From the NCBI GenBank assembly GCA_003576905.1, contig QEVG01000013.1, forward strand, positions 29,670-93,669: a stretch of 64,000 bases of DNA. The letters are read 5' to 3'. The translations under genes were made by a program, and so were the position numbers. Numbering within the stretch: the first letter of the stretch is position 1; each line of letters starts with the position of its first letter. Shown one piece after another: positions 1 through 8,223 of the stretch. The notes under the pieces were generated by a model. The model had not been told where the DNA came from. It did not search any database and worked only from the letters and a program-made list of their open reading frames with translations. Origin of the DNA: Planctomycetota bacterium (lineage in GTDB: Bacteria; Planctomycetota; Phycisphaerae; UBA1845; UTPLA1).

Positions 1-360
1 GAGCACCAGGAAGCCCTTGTCCTTGTATTTGCTGTACAGTTCCTGAAGCCCCTTGTACTGCGGCGTCAGACCGCACTCCGACGCGACGTTTACCATCAGG
101 ATCACGTGGCCGTAGTACTGCCGCAAATCCTGTTCCTTGCCGTCGATGTCCTTCATCTTGAACTGAAGCGCGGGCATCTTGCTGTTCTCCGACATGCTCC
201 GGGGCTTCGGCTTTTTTCGTGAAATGCCTCCCGGCGGGGGGAAATCCGACTCGCCGCCTGAATCGCCCATCGCGAGCGGTGTCATCGACGCGGCGGCAAA
301 AAGTACGAGCGTTGCAAGGAGTGTGCCGTGTTGCCTGAGCGAGGACTTTCCGGTGGCCAT
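1..360 (-). CDS. Glutathione peroxidase-like thiol peroxidase, C-terminus cut by window edge
   Basis: The first 120 residues are visible. Residues 1-32 form a basic then hydrophobic export signal (MATGKSSLRQ start, hydrophobic LLATLVLFAAA). After a Pro/Lys-rich linker, the mature domain begins at about residue 59 and carries the family motif NVASECGLTPQY, whose Cys (or Sec in animal enzymes) is the peroxidatic residue. Bacterial members reduce organic hydroperoxides, usually with thioredoxin. The start at 360 is supported by AGGAG about nine bases upstream. An exported location fits the signal sequence. The rest of the domain, including the Gln and Trp of the active site, lies outside the window. 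It diverges from kdsB. Confidence 0.85.
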   Translation of the reverse strand, partial: MATGKSSLRQHGTLLATLVLFAAASMTPLAMGDSGGESDFPPPGGISRKKPKPRSMSENSKMPALQFKMKDIDGKEQDLRQYYGHVILMVNVASECGLTPQYKGLQELYSKYKDKGFLVL

Positions 361-495
361 GATGTGCATCTCCTGTAAGGGTGACCTGCGGCTCGAAACG
401 ATTTGACGGGATGATAGCCGCCGGCACGGCAACAGTCACCCCGCGAAGGCCCGCGGCTTTTGACACCTCCGGCCGTGCAGGCTAAGTTCCCCACC

Positions 496-1245
496 GTGAA
501 TGCCGTGGCCGTCATCCCTGCCAGATATGCGTCGACCCGCCTGCCCGGAAAGCCGCTGCTCAAGGAGACGGGCAAGTACCTCATTCAACACGTTTGCGAA
601 CAGGCGGCGAAGGCCCGCCGGATTCGATCGGTCATTGTCGCTACCGATGATGACCGAATCGCGGAGGCGGTCCGGTCGTTCGGCGGTCAGGTCGAGTTGA
701 CCCGTGCGGACCACCTCAGCGGAACCGACCGCGTCGCCGAAGTGGCCTCACGCATCGATGCGGACATTCTGGTGAATGTCCAGGGCGACGAGCCGGAGAT
801 CGAACCGGCCGGCATTGATCGCGTTGTTGAGCTGTTGGATGGCTGCGAGGATGTATCCATCGCGACCCTGGCGTGCCCTTTCGCGGCCGGAGTCAACCCA
901 GCCGATCCGAACGCGGTCAAGGCGGTGGTTGATCGGCGGGGGAGGGCGATGTATTTCTCGCGCTCCCTCGTGCCGTACCCTCGCGAAGCGGCCGGACAGG
1001 TCATCGATCCGTCGCGCTGGCTGCTGCATATCGGTATTTACGGCTACCGGCACAGCACGCTTTTGGAGTTGGCCCGGCTTTCGCCGACGCCTCTCGAGCA
1101 ATGCGAGAAGCTCGAGCAGTTGCGATTCCTCGAAAACGGTTATGCAATTTCCGTGGGAATCGTCGAGCGCGCGGCGGTCGGCATTGACACCCCCGACGAT
1201 TATGCCGCGTTTGTGGCACGGTTCCGCGTGCGGCACAAGCCGTAA
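496..1245 (+). CDS. kdsB: 3-deoxy-manno-octulosonate cytidylyltransferase (CMP-KDO synthetase)
   Basis: It activates KDO with CTP to give CMP-KDO for lipid A-core assembly, a cytoplasmic step. The N-terminal nucleotide-binding motif VIPARYASTRLPGKPL is the KdsB signature. RADHLSGTDRVAEVA and VNVQGDEPEI follow in the expected order, and HIGIYGYR and TPLEQCEKLEQLR near the C-terminus are also typical. The GTG at 496 (VNAVAVIPARYAS) gives 249 residues, the normal family length. An in-frame TTG at 460 would add 12 residues. Its presence implies an LPS-type outer membrane. It is transcribed away from the peroxidase gene and converges with coaB. Confidence 0.95.
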   Translation: MNAVAVIPARYASTRLPGKPLLKETGKYLIQHVCEQAAKARRIRSVIVATDDDRIAEAVRSFGGQVELTRADHLSGTDRVAEVASRIDADILVNVQGDEPEIEPAGIDRVVELLDGCEDVSIATLACPFAAGVNPADPNAVKAVVDRRGRAMYFSRSLVPYPREAAGQVIDPSRWLLHIGIYGYRHSTLLELARLSPTPLEQCEKLEQLRFLENGYAISVGIVERAAVGIDTPDDYAAFVARFRVRHKP

Positions 1246-1276
1246 GCCCTGGAGCAGCGCCGCGCTCCGACGTCTC

Positions 1277-1921
1277 TCAGCTGCGGCGTTTCTTGGCCTT
1301 CAGAGCGTGCATGGACTCAAGCGCTCGGATTATCCTCCGCGCAATTGCCGACTTATGGTCGGCCGGCCACGACTGCCACGTGCCCCCACGCGCCAGGTAT
1401 TCGAACCGGGCGGCCTTGGATCCGATGTTCCCCGGACCGTTGAGCAGAATGGCGTCGCAGTTTTTCCGGACAAGCTTGCTTTCAGCATGACGGCGGCCGT
1501 CGTGATCCTCCAGCGCAAAGGCGATGGTCAGCCGCGAACCCTTCACTCGACCGAGCGTCGCGGCGATGTCCGGCGTCGGAACAAGACGCAGTAGCCTTGA
1601 CACCTTCGCCTTGGGGAGCTTTCGATCCGCGCGCCGCGCAGGTCGCCAGTCGCACACCGCAGCGGTGAATATCGCCGCGTCCGCCCGCCGAAATGCCCGC
1701 CGCGCCGCCCCAAGCATCTCTTCGGCCGTCTCCACTCGGATTATGCGGGTACCCGCGGGCGACTCCACCTCCACAGGGCCGCTCACCAGGGTGACGTCGT
1801 GCCCGCGTTCGGCGGCTGCGCGTGCGATGGCATAGCCCATTCGCCCGGAGGAGGGGTTTGAAATGAACCGAATCGTGTCGAGGTATTCGCGCGTCGGCCC
1901 GGCTGTGATGACGATGTTCAT
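1277..1921 (-). CDS. coaB: Phosphopantothenoylcysteine synthetase (CoaB), separate from CoaC
   Basis: It joins 4'-phosphopantothenate and cysteine in CoA biosynthesis. The N-terminus MNIVITAGPTREYLD and the motif ISNPSSGRMGYAIARAA are hallmarks of the Dfp C-terminal domain, and FTAAVCDWRP follows. In most bacteria CoaB is fused behind CoaC. Here it is a free-standing protein of about 214 residues encoded just downstream of coaC, so the bifunctional enzyme is split. The ATG at 1921 has GGAG a few bases upstream and matches the family N-terminus. An in-frame GTG at 1978 would add 19 basic residues. Last gene of the pheA-coaB operon. Confidence 0.92.
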   Translation of the reverse strand: MNIVITAGPTREYLDTIRFISNPSSGRMGYAIARAAAERGHDVTLVSGPVEVESPAGTRIIRVETAEEMLGAARRAFRRADAAIFTAAVCDWRPARRADRKLPKAKVSRLLRLVPTPDIAATLGRVKGSRLTIAFALEDHDGRRHAESKLVRKNCDAILLNGPGNIGSKAARFEYLARGGTWQSWPADHKSAIARRIIRALESMHALKAKKRRS

Positions 1922-1990
1922 CTTGCTCCGCGAGGGGCCATTTCGCCGGACTCGGGTCTTCCTGCGAGAGCTTGCCACGGGGATACCTCG

Positions 1991-2602
1991 CTACCTCGAT
2001 TTTGACCGGGGCGGCGACTGCTTCAGAAGCGAAATGGACTCGGCAAGGATCTGCAGCGGCTCGGCCATTCGGCCCGCGCCGATCGTTCGGCAGGCCAGCC
2101 AGCCCTCGCCTGGCGCGACCATTCGGTACCCGAGCGACACGAGCTTTTTCAGGTTGGCCTGAACGATCGGGTTTTGCCACATTCTCGTATTCATCGCGGG
2201 CGCAAGAAGCACAGGGCAATCGGCGGACATGACCATCGTCGAGACGAGGTCGTCCGCAAGGCCGCCGGCGATACGGCCGATCGTATTGGCGGTGGCCGGC
2301 GCGATGACAAACATGTCTGCGCGCTCGGTCAGGTTCAAGTGCTGTGGATCGTGGTAGTTTTCGGAATGCCAGAGGTCCGTAAAGACCTGCCGGGCGGTGA
2401 GCGATTCAAACGTAAGCGGCGTGATGAATTTCTGGGCGGCCGCCGTCATGGCCACGGTAACGCCGGCGCCGCGCTGCACCAGGGCGGAAACCAGCGAAGC
2501 AACCTTGTACGCCGCGATGCCCCCGCACACGCCGACGACGACCTCGTAACCGGCGAGTTCCGAGGGGTCGGGCCGCGGATTCTCAGGCGTCGGATTCGTC
2601 AC
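1991..2602 (-). CDS. coaC: Phosphopantothenoylcysteine decarboxylase (CoaC flavoprotein)
   Basis: An FMN enzyme that decarboxylates phosphopantothenoylcysteine to phosphopantetheine. About 203 residues. Visible motifs are VVVGVCGGIAAYK (flavin binding), the catalytic-His segment QHLNLTERADMFVIAPATANTIG, and the PAMNTRMW substrate-recognition clamp followed by GEGWLACRTIGAGRMAEP. The start overlaps the end of rpoZ by 20 bases, indicating coupled expression. The gene ends about 70 bases before the CoaB ATG, with no synthetase domain fused to it. Confidence 0.95.
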   Translation of the reverse strand: MTNPTPENPRPDPSELAGYEVVVGVCGGIAAYKVASLVSALVQRGAGVTVAMTAAAQKFITPLTFESLTARQVFTDLWHSENYHDPQHLNLTERADMFVIAPATANTIGRIAGGLADDLVSTMVMSADCPVLLAPAMNTRMWQNPIVQANLKKLVSLGYRMVAPGEGWLACRTIGAGRMAEPLQILAESISLLKQSPPRSKSR

Positions 2603-2804
2603 GGTTGGCTTCCGCGATCATGCCTTCGAGCTTGCCGTCCATGATCTCCTTCATGACGATCTCCATGGGCGTCATTTTGCCCGGCTCGACCAGCGGGCGG
2701 CTGCCGAACATCAGTTCCTTCATGCGCTTTTGAATCAGCGCGGCCAGCTTGAACCGGCCGCCGACCTTCTTGATCAAATCTTCGTTCTTGAGTGCCTCAA
2801 TCAT
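2583..2804 (-). CDS. rpoZ: RNA polymerase omega subunit
   Basis: A 73-residue protein. MIEALKNEDLIKKVGGRFKLAALIQKRMKELMFG matches the omega pattern of an N-terminal helix, then R-F-x-L and a conserved K/R-R run, then G-x-x-P-L-V. The position between gmk and coaC is the widely conserved gmk-rpoZ-coaBC order, which strengthens the call. Omega helps assemble beta-prime into core polymerase. Sequence divergence from the proteobacterial family is considerable, so the identification leans partly on context. Confidence 0.85.
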   Translation of the reverse strand: MIEALKNEDLIKKVGGRFKLAALIQKRMKELMFGSRPLVEPGKMTPMEIVMKEIMDGKLEGMIAEANRDESDA

Positions 2805-2839
2805 CGCGTCAATACCTCACTGACCGAATGGCGCCGGCG

Positions 2840-3412
2840 TCAGTCCGGCGCGACCACTTTCTCGTAGATCCTCTTGACTGTTCGCTCCAGATCGTCGTTG
2901 ATAACGAAATCGTCATAGCAACCGGCGTCCATCGCGTACCGAATCTCGCCGTCCGCCTTTTCAAGCCGCCTGCGAATCGTCTCGGCGTCGTCCGTCTGGC
3001 GCCCCTCGATTCGCCGGCGCTGCTCCTCCGCTGTCGGCGGCAGGAGGAAAAACGCCCGGGCATCCGGCATCTTTGAGCGGACCTGGATGCAGCCCTGGAT
3101 GTCGATCTCCAGGATGATCGTGCGTCCCTGGGCGACCGCATCCTGAACGGCCTTCAAGGGCGTGCCGTACATGTGGCCATAGACCTGGGCACACTCCAGC
3201 AGTCCGCCGCCGGAACGCAATCGCTCAAATTCCTCCAGCGTGACGAAATCATAGTCGCGCGCCATTCGCTCGCCCGGCCGCGGCTTGCGCGTCGTCACCG
3301 ACACGCTGAATTCGGCGGGCAGCATCTCGCAGAGCCGGTGGCAGACGGTCGATTTTCCCACGCCGCTGGGCCCGCTGATCACGATCACTTTTCCTCTTTT
3401 GGTCGCGTCCAT
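2840..3412 (-). CDS. gmk: Guanylate kinase
   Basis: It phosphorylates GMP to GDP. The protein has 190 residues starting MDATKRGKVIVISGPSGVGKST, where GPSGVGKST is the P-loop. SVSVTTRKPRPGE and the LLECAQVYGHMYGTP segment bind GMP, and ILEIDIQG is the Walker-B-like strand. The lid region RRRIEGRQTDD and the Arg-rich segment RRRLEKA are present. The open frame extends 42 codons upstream, but homology begins at the ATG at 3412, preceded by an AGG ribosome site, and the longer frame would run into yicC. Confidence 0.96.
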   Translation of the reverse strand: MDATKRGKVIVISGPSGVGKSTVCHRLCEMLPAEFSVSVTTRKPRPGERMARDYDFVTLEEFERLRSGGGLLECAQVYGHMYGTPLKAVQDAVAQGRTIILEIDIQGCIQVRSKMPDARAFFLLPPTAEEQRRRIEGRQTDDAETIRRRLEKADGEIRYAMDAGCYDDFVINDDLERTVKRIYEKVVAPD

Positions 3413-3458
3413 GCCTGCCAGGTGTCGGATGCCGCCCGCGCCAAAGGCGGACGGCGGG

Positions 3459-4340
3459 TTACTCCACGTTCTGTACCTGCTCCTTGATCCGGTCGATCGC
3501 GGCCTTGATTTCCACCACGTGCCGCGAGACCACGGCATCGCTGGCCTTGCTCCCGATCGTGTTCGCCTCCCGCAACATTTCCTGCGCGAGGAAGTCGAGC
3601 TTGCGGCCAGTTTCTTCCGGCGCGGCGCACAACTCCGCGAACTGGTCCAGATGGCTGGCGAGCCGGGAAAGCTCCTCGTTTACGTCGCACCGCTCGGCAA
3701 AGATCGCAACCTCGCGCACAAGCGCCTCTTGATCGAGCTCCACGCTGGACGTATCCATGAGCTGCTGAACACGTCCGCGGAGGCGTTTGTGGTACTCCTC
3801 GACCACGACCGGTGCCCGCTCGGCGACCTGTGCGATTCGGTCGCGGATGCCGGCGCACTGCTCTGCAAGGTCGCGCTCAAGGGCGACGCCTTCCAAGCGG
3901 CGCATCTCGATCAGCCGGGTAATCGCCTCGTCAGTGATCCGTTGTACGACCTTGAGCTGCCCGGTCAGAATTTCCTCATCCATCTCGATGGGTTCGCAGA
4001 CGCCGGGGAAATCCAGCAGGCCCGCCACGTCTATCGAAGCCAGCTTGTGTTGCTCCGCGACCTGTGTCAGCACCGAAAGATACCGGCCGATCGCCGCCCG
4101 GTTGATCTCCACGGATGCAGGGGCGTTCTCGTCTTTGACCTTGAGCGTGTAACTGATACTTCCGCGTCCCAGCCGGGCCCGAAGCTGACGATCGACTTCT
4201 CCCTCGAACCGTTGAAGGTGCTCCGGGATCTTGATCGACGCCTTGAAGTAGCGGTTATTCACGCTGCGAATCTCGACGCGGTACGAGACGCCGTTTTCGC
4301 AGGCCTCCCCCGCGCCGAAACCCGTCATGCTCAAAATCAT
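3459..4340 (-). CDS. yicC: YicC/YloC-type endoribonuclease family protein
   Basis: A 293-residue protein with the invariant N-terminus MILSMTGFGAGE and the segment EIRSVNNRYFKASIKIP, both diagnostic of the YicC family. The C-terminal DUF1732 part shows KLDFLAQEMLREANTIGSKASD and the final RIKEQVQNVE. E. coli YicC has been described as an endoribonuclease affecting small-RNA stability. The start at 4340 is chosen over the ATG four codons upstream because it matches the family start and has GGAG nine bases before it. Location upstream of gmk is conserved in many phyla. Confidence 0.93.
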   Translation of the reverse strand: MILSMTGFGAGEACENGVSYRVEIRSVNNRYFKASIKIPEHLQRFEGEVDRQLRARLGRGSISYTLKVKDENAPASVEINRAAIGRYLSVLTQVAEQHKLASIDVAGLLDFPGVCEPIEMDEEILTGQLKVVQRITDEAITRLIEMRRLEGVALERDLAEQCAGIRDRIAQVAERAPVVVEEYHKRLRGRVQQLMDTSSVELDQEALVREVAIFAERCDVNEELSRLASHLDQFAELCAAPEETGRKLDFLAQEMLREANTIGSKASDAVVSRHVVEIKAAIDRIKEQVQNVE

Positions 4341-4358
4341 GAATCGCTCCAAGGACCC

Positions 4359-4826
4359 TTATTGTCCTGAACCCGCGGGCGGAGTCGTCGGCTGCTGCGC
4401 CGGCGCCGGTTCGGCGGGCGCCGCCGGAGACGGACTTGCCGGTTGAGCCGGAGTCGCCGTGCCTTCGGTGGGCGTCGCAGGCGCCGGACTGGCCGGTACC
4501 GAATCCGGAGCCGCGTCGCCGGCAGGGCCTGGCTCGGGAGCAATCTGGGGCGTGGGCGTCGCGCCGATCTTCTCTGGCACAAACACGTACACGCCGATGA
4601 CCGACAGACCGAGGAAAAGCGCCGTAAAGGCCACGGTGATCCACGTCAGGAAGTCTCCGGTCTTTGTGCCGAAGGCGGTATGTCCGCCGACTCCGCCGAA
4701 CGCGCCCGAAAGTCCCGAGCCGCGGTTTTTCTGAAGCAGGACCAGGCCCATCAGCATCACCGAGACGCCGACGAGCAGAATCGTCACGATCGTTGTTCCA
4801 ACTGTTGCGAGCACCATGGGGGTCAT
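4359..4826 (-). CDS. secG: Preprotein translocase subunit SecG with long Ala/Pro-rich tail
   Basis: SecG assists SecYEG translocation at the inner membrane. The first 90 residues contain two hydrophobic segments (about 8-31 and 60-82) linked by the classic loop LLQKNRGSGLSGAFGGVGGHTAFGTKTGDFL. SecG is usually about 75-110 residues. This one has 155 because residues 90-155 are an Ala/Pro/Thr/Glu-rich, low-complexity tail of unknown role. The start has GAGG nine bases upstream. It sits in the operon between tpiA and yicC. Confidence 0.9.
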   Translation of the reverse strand: MTPMVLATVGTTIVTILLVGVSVMLMGLVLLQKNRGSGLSGAFGGVGGHTAFGTKTGDFLTWITVAFTALFLGLSVIGVYVFVPEKIGATPTPQIAPEPGPAGDAAPDSVPASPAPATPTEGTATPAQPASPSPAAPAEPAPAQQPTTPPAGSGQ

Positions 4827-4839
4827 ACGAAGTTTCCTC

Positions 4840-5640
4840 TTAATGGCATCTGGCCTGAATGCACCCGTCGATTATGGCGGCAAAGTCAGCCGCCTTGAGA
4901 CTTGCCCCGCCGACGAGCGCGCCGTCCACGTCGGGGCACTTCATGAGCGTCAAGGCATTGTCCGGCTTTACGCTGCCGCCGTACTGAATACGCATGCGCT
5001 CCGCCGCATCCCGGCCGAACCGCTCGGCGAGGCGGCCGCGAATATGGCGGTGCGCTTCCTGGGCCTGTTCCGGCGTTGCGTTCCGACCGGTTCCGATCGC
5101 CCAGACCGGCTCATAGGCGATTACAATATCCATCGAGGCGGCGGGGTCGACTCCGGCCAGACTGCCCGCGAGCTGGCGAGTCAGCACATCCTCGGCTCGG
5201 CCTTTGTCTCGTTCCTCCAGCGTTTCGCCGACGCAGACGATGGGAATCATCCCGGCAGCGAGAACCGCCCGGCACTTCGCCGCAACCATCTCATCCGACT
5301 CGCCCGCAACGCGACCATCCGGGCCCTTGGGACCGATCGTGTGCCTTCGTTCGCTGTGCCCGAGGATGACGTAGGTGCAGCCGGTTTCCTTGATCATCTG
5401 TGGGGATATTTCGCCGGTGAACGCCCCCGACTTTTCGGGATAACAGTTTTGCGCGCCCAATCTGATCGGCGAATCGGCGATAGCCCGTGCCATCGGAAAC
5501 AGGTACACGGACGACGGACAGATCGCCACGTCGATCGGGGGCGCGGCCGGCAGGCGCGTGCGAAGTTCCGAGACGAGCGCCCGCGCGGACGGCAGGTCCA
5601 GGTTCATCTTCCAGTTGCCGGCAACGAAGGGTCGTCGCAT
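4840..5640 (-). CDS. tpiA: Triosephosphate isomerase
   Basis: It interconverts dihydroxyacetone phosphate and glyceraldehyde 3-phosphate. The protein is 266 residues with FVAGNWKMN (active-site Asn and Lys), YVILGHSERR (catalytic His), IAYEPVWAIGTG (catalytic Glu and flexible loop) and RIQYGGSVKPDNA plus GALVGGASL for phosphate binding. A short insertion (HTIGPKGPDGRVAGESDE) follows the HSERR motif, where most enzymes read xxFGExDE. The ribosome site GAGAGG lies somewhat far from the ATG. secG follows 14 bases downstream. Confidence 0.96.
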   Translation of the reverse strand: MRRPFVAGNWKMNLDLPSARALVSELRTRLPAAPPIDVAICPSSVYLFPMARAIADSPIRLGAQNCYPEKSGAFTGEISPQMIKETGCTYVILGHSERRHTIGPKGPDGRVAGESDEMVAAKCRAVLAAGMIPIVCVGETLEERDKGRAEDVLTRQLAGSLAGVDPAASMDIVIAYEPVWAIGTGRNATPEQAQEAHRHIRGRLAERFGRDAAERMRIQYGGSVKPDNALTLMKCPDVDGALVGGASLKAADFAAIIDGCIQARCH

Positions 5641-5669
5641 GTCGCGTGCTACCTCTCTCTTTTCCGGGC

Positions 5670-6749
5670 TCAGGCCGCGAGCACCGCTGTCGACTTTGGA
5701 TACGAGCCAAGCACGTGCAGCGTATGGCAGTGAGTTCGCGCATCGTCGAGCGCCTTCTTCACATTGGCGTCCGCCGCGTGCCCGTCGATATCAACGAAGA
5801 AATTGTACTCGACCTCCGCCTTCGGGCTTGGACGCGACGTGAGCATTGTCAGGTTGATGCCCGCCTTCTGGAAAACAAGCAGCACTTCGACCAATGCTCC
5901 GGCTTTGTGGGCCGTGACGAACATCAGGCTCGTGCGGTCGTGGCCCGTCGGCCGCGTCTCATCCCGCCCCAGAACAAAGAAGCGTGTCGCGTTGTTCGGG
6001 TTGTCCTCGATGTTCTCCGCGAGGACCGAAAGCCCATAGAGCTTTGCGGCCAGTTTGCTTCCGATCGCCGCGGCGTTTCGCTGGCTGGCCGCCATCTCCG
6101 CCGCGCGGCTGGTGCTCGGCGCGGGCGACACCTTGGCCGCCAGTCCGGTCTCGGCCAGCCATCGCTGGCATTGCATGAACGCCTCGGGCTTCGAGTACAC
6201 GACCTCGATGTCTTCCTGCCTGCACGACGCCATCAGATTGTGGTGAATCGCGCGATACATCTCGCAGCAGATCTTCGTTCCGTGTTTCAGGAACGCGTCC
6301 AGCGTGTCAAGCACTGCGCCGCTGGTCGAGTTCTCAACCGGGACCACGCCGTAGTCCACGTGACCGCGCGACATTTCCTCAAACACCGCCGCGATCTGCG
6401 ACAGCGATTCGTATTCCACGGACGCGCCGAACTTGCCAAGCGCCGCCTCGTGCGTAAACGACCCACGCGGGCCGAGATAACCCACGCGCGGCGGCCGCTC
6501 GAGGGCGAACGACGCCGACATGAGCTCGCGGTATATCGCATGCAGCGACTCGCGGGTCAGGGGGCCAGTCGAAAGTCGCGCCACGCGCGACAGGACCTCC
6601 GTCTCGCGGTCCGGAGCATACACGCCCGCGCCGCTCGACATCTTCAGCTTGCCAATCTCCACGGCTACCGCCGCTCGTTCGTTCAGCAGCCGCACGAGCT
6701 GCCCATCGAGCGCGTCTATTTGCCTTCTCAATTCGTCCAGCGTTGCCAT
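5670..6749 (-). CDS. pheA: Bifunctional chorismate mutase / prephenate dehydratase (P-protein)
   Basis: It converts chorismate to prephenate and then phenylpyruvate. About 359 residues. An AroQ chorismate mutase domain spans about 1-90 (MATLDELRRQIDALDGQLVRLLNERA). The prephenate dehydratase domain starts at YLGPRGSFTHEAA and includes VPVENSTSGAVLDTLD and the catalytic-type NNATRFFVLG. A C-terminal ACT domain follows (SLMFVTAHKAGALVEVLLVFQKAGINLTMLTSRPS) for feedback by phenylalanine. The ATG at 6749 has AGGG just upstream and matches the family start; the frame stays open 16 codons further. First gene of the operon. Confidence 0.95.
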   Translation of the reverse strand: MATLDELRRQIDALDGQLVRLLNERAAVAVEIGKLKMSSGAGVYAPDRETEVLSRVARLSTGPLTRESLHAIYRELMSASFALERPPRVGYLGPRGSFTHEAALGKFGASVEYESLSQIAAVFEEMSRGHVDYGVVPVENSTSGAVLDTLDAFLKHGTKICCEMYRAIHHNLMASCRQEDIEVVYSKPEAFMQCQRWLAETGLAAKVSPAPSTSRAAEMAASQRNAAAIGSKLAAKLYGLSVLAENIEDNPNNATRFFVLGRDETRPTGHDRTSLMFVTAHKAGALVEVLLVFQKAGINLTMLTSRPSPKAEVEYNFFVDIDGHAADANVKKALDDARTHCHTLHVLGSYPKSTAVLAA

Positions 6750-6901
6750 GAAGTTTCCCTGGAGGGTTGTCAGACCCCTCACGGGAGAACCCCACATTCA
6801 AAGCGATAGTTATAGATGTGTCAAGGACTTAGTGGTTTTCGTGGGCGCAATCGCCATGCCGCGGGGCCCGGACGGCCGCCGGGCGATTAATCATTTGCAG
6901 A

Positions 6902-8161
6902 CTAAGAGTTGGGATCGTTCGGGTTGTTGTCCGACCCGTCCGGGTTGCCGTCATCATCGCTGTCTTCGTCGCTCGGGTCCGTTCCCTGGAAAATCTCGAA
7001 CCCGTCAGAGAGACCGTCATCGTCGGAATCGTCATCCAGTGGGCCGGTCCCCAAATCGACTTCTTCGCCGTCGCTCAAGCCGTCGTCATCGGAATCGTCG
7101 TCGAGCGGATCCGTCAACAGGGCGGACTCCTGTCCGTCGCTCAGGCCGTCGTCGTCACTGTCGCTATCGCGTGGATCACTGCCGAATAGCAGTTCCAGCC
7201 CGTCCGCCAGTCCGTCGTCATCGGTGTCGTCGTCGTTCGGGTCGGTTCCCTGCTGAGCTTCCTCCCCGTCGTTCAGCCCGTCATCGTCCGAATCTTCGTC
7301 GAGCGGGTCCGTCATGTTCTCAAATTCGCGACCATCCTCCACGCCGTCGTCATCGCTGTCTTCATCCAGCGGATCAGTGCCGAAGAGCTGTTCAAGCCCG
7401 TCATAGATGTCGTCATCATCCGTGTCCGGATCGGTCGGATCGGTTCCGAAGAGCTGTTCAAGCCCATCGTAGATGTCGTCGTCGTCGGTGTCGGCATCGA
7501 CGCCGCTGGTGCCGAGCTCCTTTTCTTCGCCGTCGGTCAGGCCGTCGCTGTCGGTGTCCGGGTTGGTCGGATCGGTGCCGCAGTCGTCGTCATCATCCTC
7601 GTTGTCCTTTCCGTCGCCGTCGTCATCCTCATCGCCGTCGCCATCGCAGTCGTCCTCGTCATCGTCGTCGTCGCCGTCGTCGTCCGTGTCTTCGTCGTTC
7701 GGATCGGTGCCGTCCTCCTTTTCCTCGCCGTCGTCCGCTCCGTCATCATCGCTGTCGGGGTCGTTGGGATCCGATCCGTCGTCGACCTCCTCGCCGTCGT
7801 TCACGCCATCGTCGTCCGAATCGTTGTCCAGCGGGTCGGTTTCCGCGACCTCCTCCTCGCCGTCGTCGAGCCCGTCATCGTCGCTGTCAGGATCGAAGGG
7901 GTCCGTCCCGTTCCCCAGTTCCGTCAATGAAAGCAGACCGTCTCCGTCGTGGTCGTGAAGCAGGGCTGCAAGAACGTCGTCGTCGGTCTCTGGAATCTCG
8001 CCGCCCGCGCCGGGCGTCGCTGGGACAGGGTCCCACGTCGGCCCCGCCGGCGTGTCAGCAGAGGGCGGCGGCGAAAACCCGGACAGCAGCGGCGCGCCCT
8101 GCTCGCAGCCGAGCAGAAGGGACGCCGCAATGCCTGCCGCGATTCCGAAAAAAAACTTCAT
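6902..8161 (-). CDS. Thrombospondin type-3 (calcium) repeat lipoprotein
   Basis: A 419-residue, extremely acidic protein. The N-terminus [19 protein letters not shown] is a lipoprotein signal with lipobox LLGC, so it is predicted to be lipid-anchored. From about residue 60 it is almost entirely D-x-D-x-D-D-G-L-x-D-G-E-E repeats spaced by TDPxDxD. The repeats form a calcium-binding stalk typical of planctomycete and other surface proteins. No catalytic domain is visible. Two neighbouring 22-residue units are nearly identical ([13 protein letters not shown]). A low-complexity stretch of Asp/Gly/Glu lies near the middle. Start: ATG at 8161; an in-frame ATG at 8176 is also possible. It lies 62 bases downstream of the large lipoprotein gene and probably forms a unit with it. 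Confidence 0.85.
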   Translation of the reverse strand: MKFFFGIAAGIAASLLLGCEQGAPLLSGFSPPPSADTPAGPTWDPVPATPGAGGEIPETDDDVLAALLHDHDGDGLLSLTELGNGTDPFDPDSDDDGLDDGEEEVAETDPLDNDSDDDGVNDGEEVDDGSDPNDPDSDDDGADDGEEKEDGTDPNDEDTDDDGDDDDDEDDCDGDGDEDDDGDGKDNEDDDDDCGTDPTNPDTDSDGLTDGEEKELGTSGVDADTDDDDIYDGLEQLFGTDPTDPDTDDDDIYDGLEQLFGTDPLDEDSDDDGVEDGREFENMTDPLDEDSDDDGLNDGEEAQQGTDPNDDDTDDDGLADGLELLFGSDPRDSDSDDDGLSDGQESALLTDPLDDDSDDDGLSDGEEVDLGTGPLDDDSDDDGLSDGFEIFQGTDPSDEDSDDDGNPDGSDNNPNDPNS

Positions 8162-8223
8162 CCGCGCACGTTCCATCGCGGGGGCGCCAACAAGAGCGCG
8201 CCCCCGCGGTTTTCCGATTGTTG

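Noticed and set aside
3285..4370. A 361-residue plus-strand frame opposite yicC
   Set aside because: Antisense shadow; yicC on the minus strand has full family homology.
6909..7956. CRISPR-like array in the repeat region
   Set aside because: The periodic DNA comes from codons of calcium-binding repeats in frame; units vary and no spacers exist.
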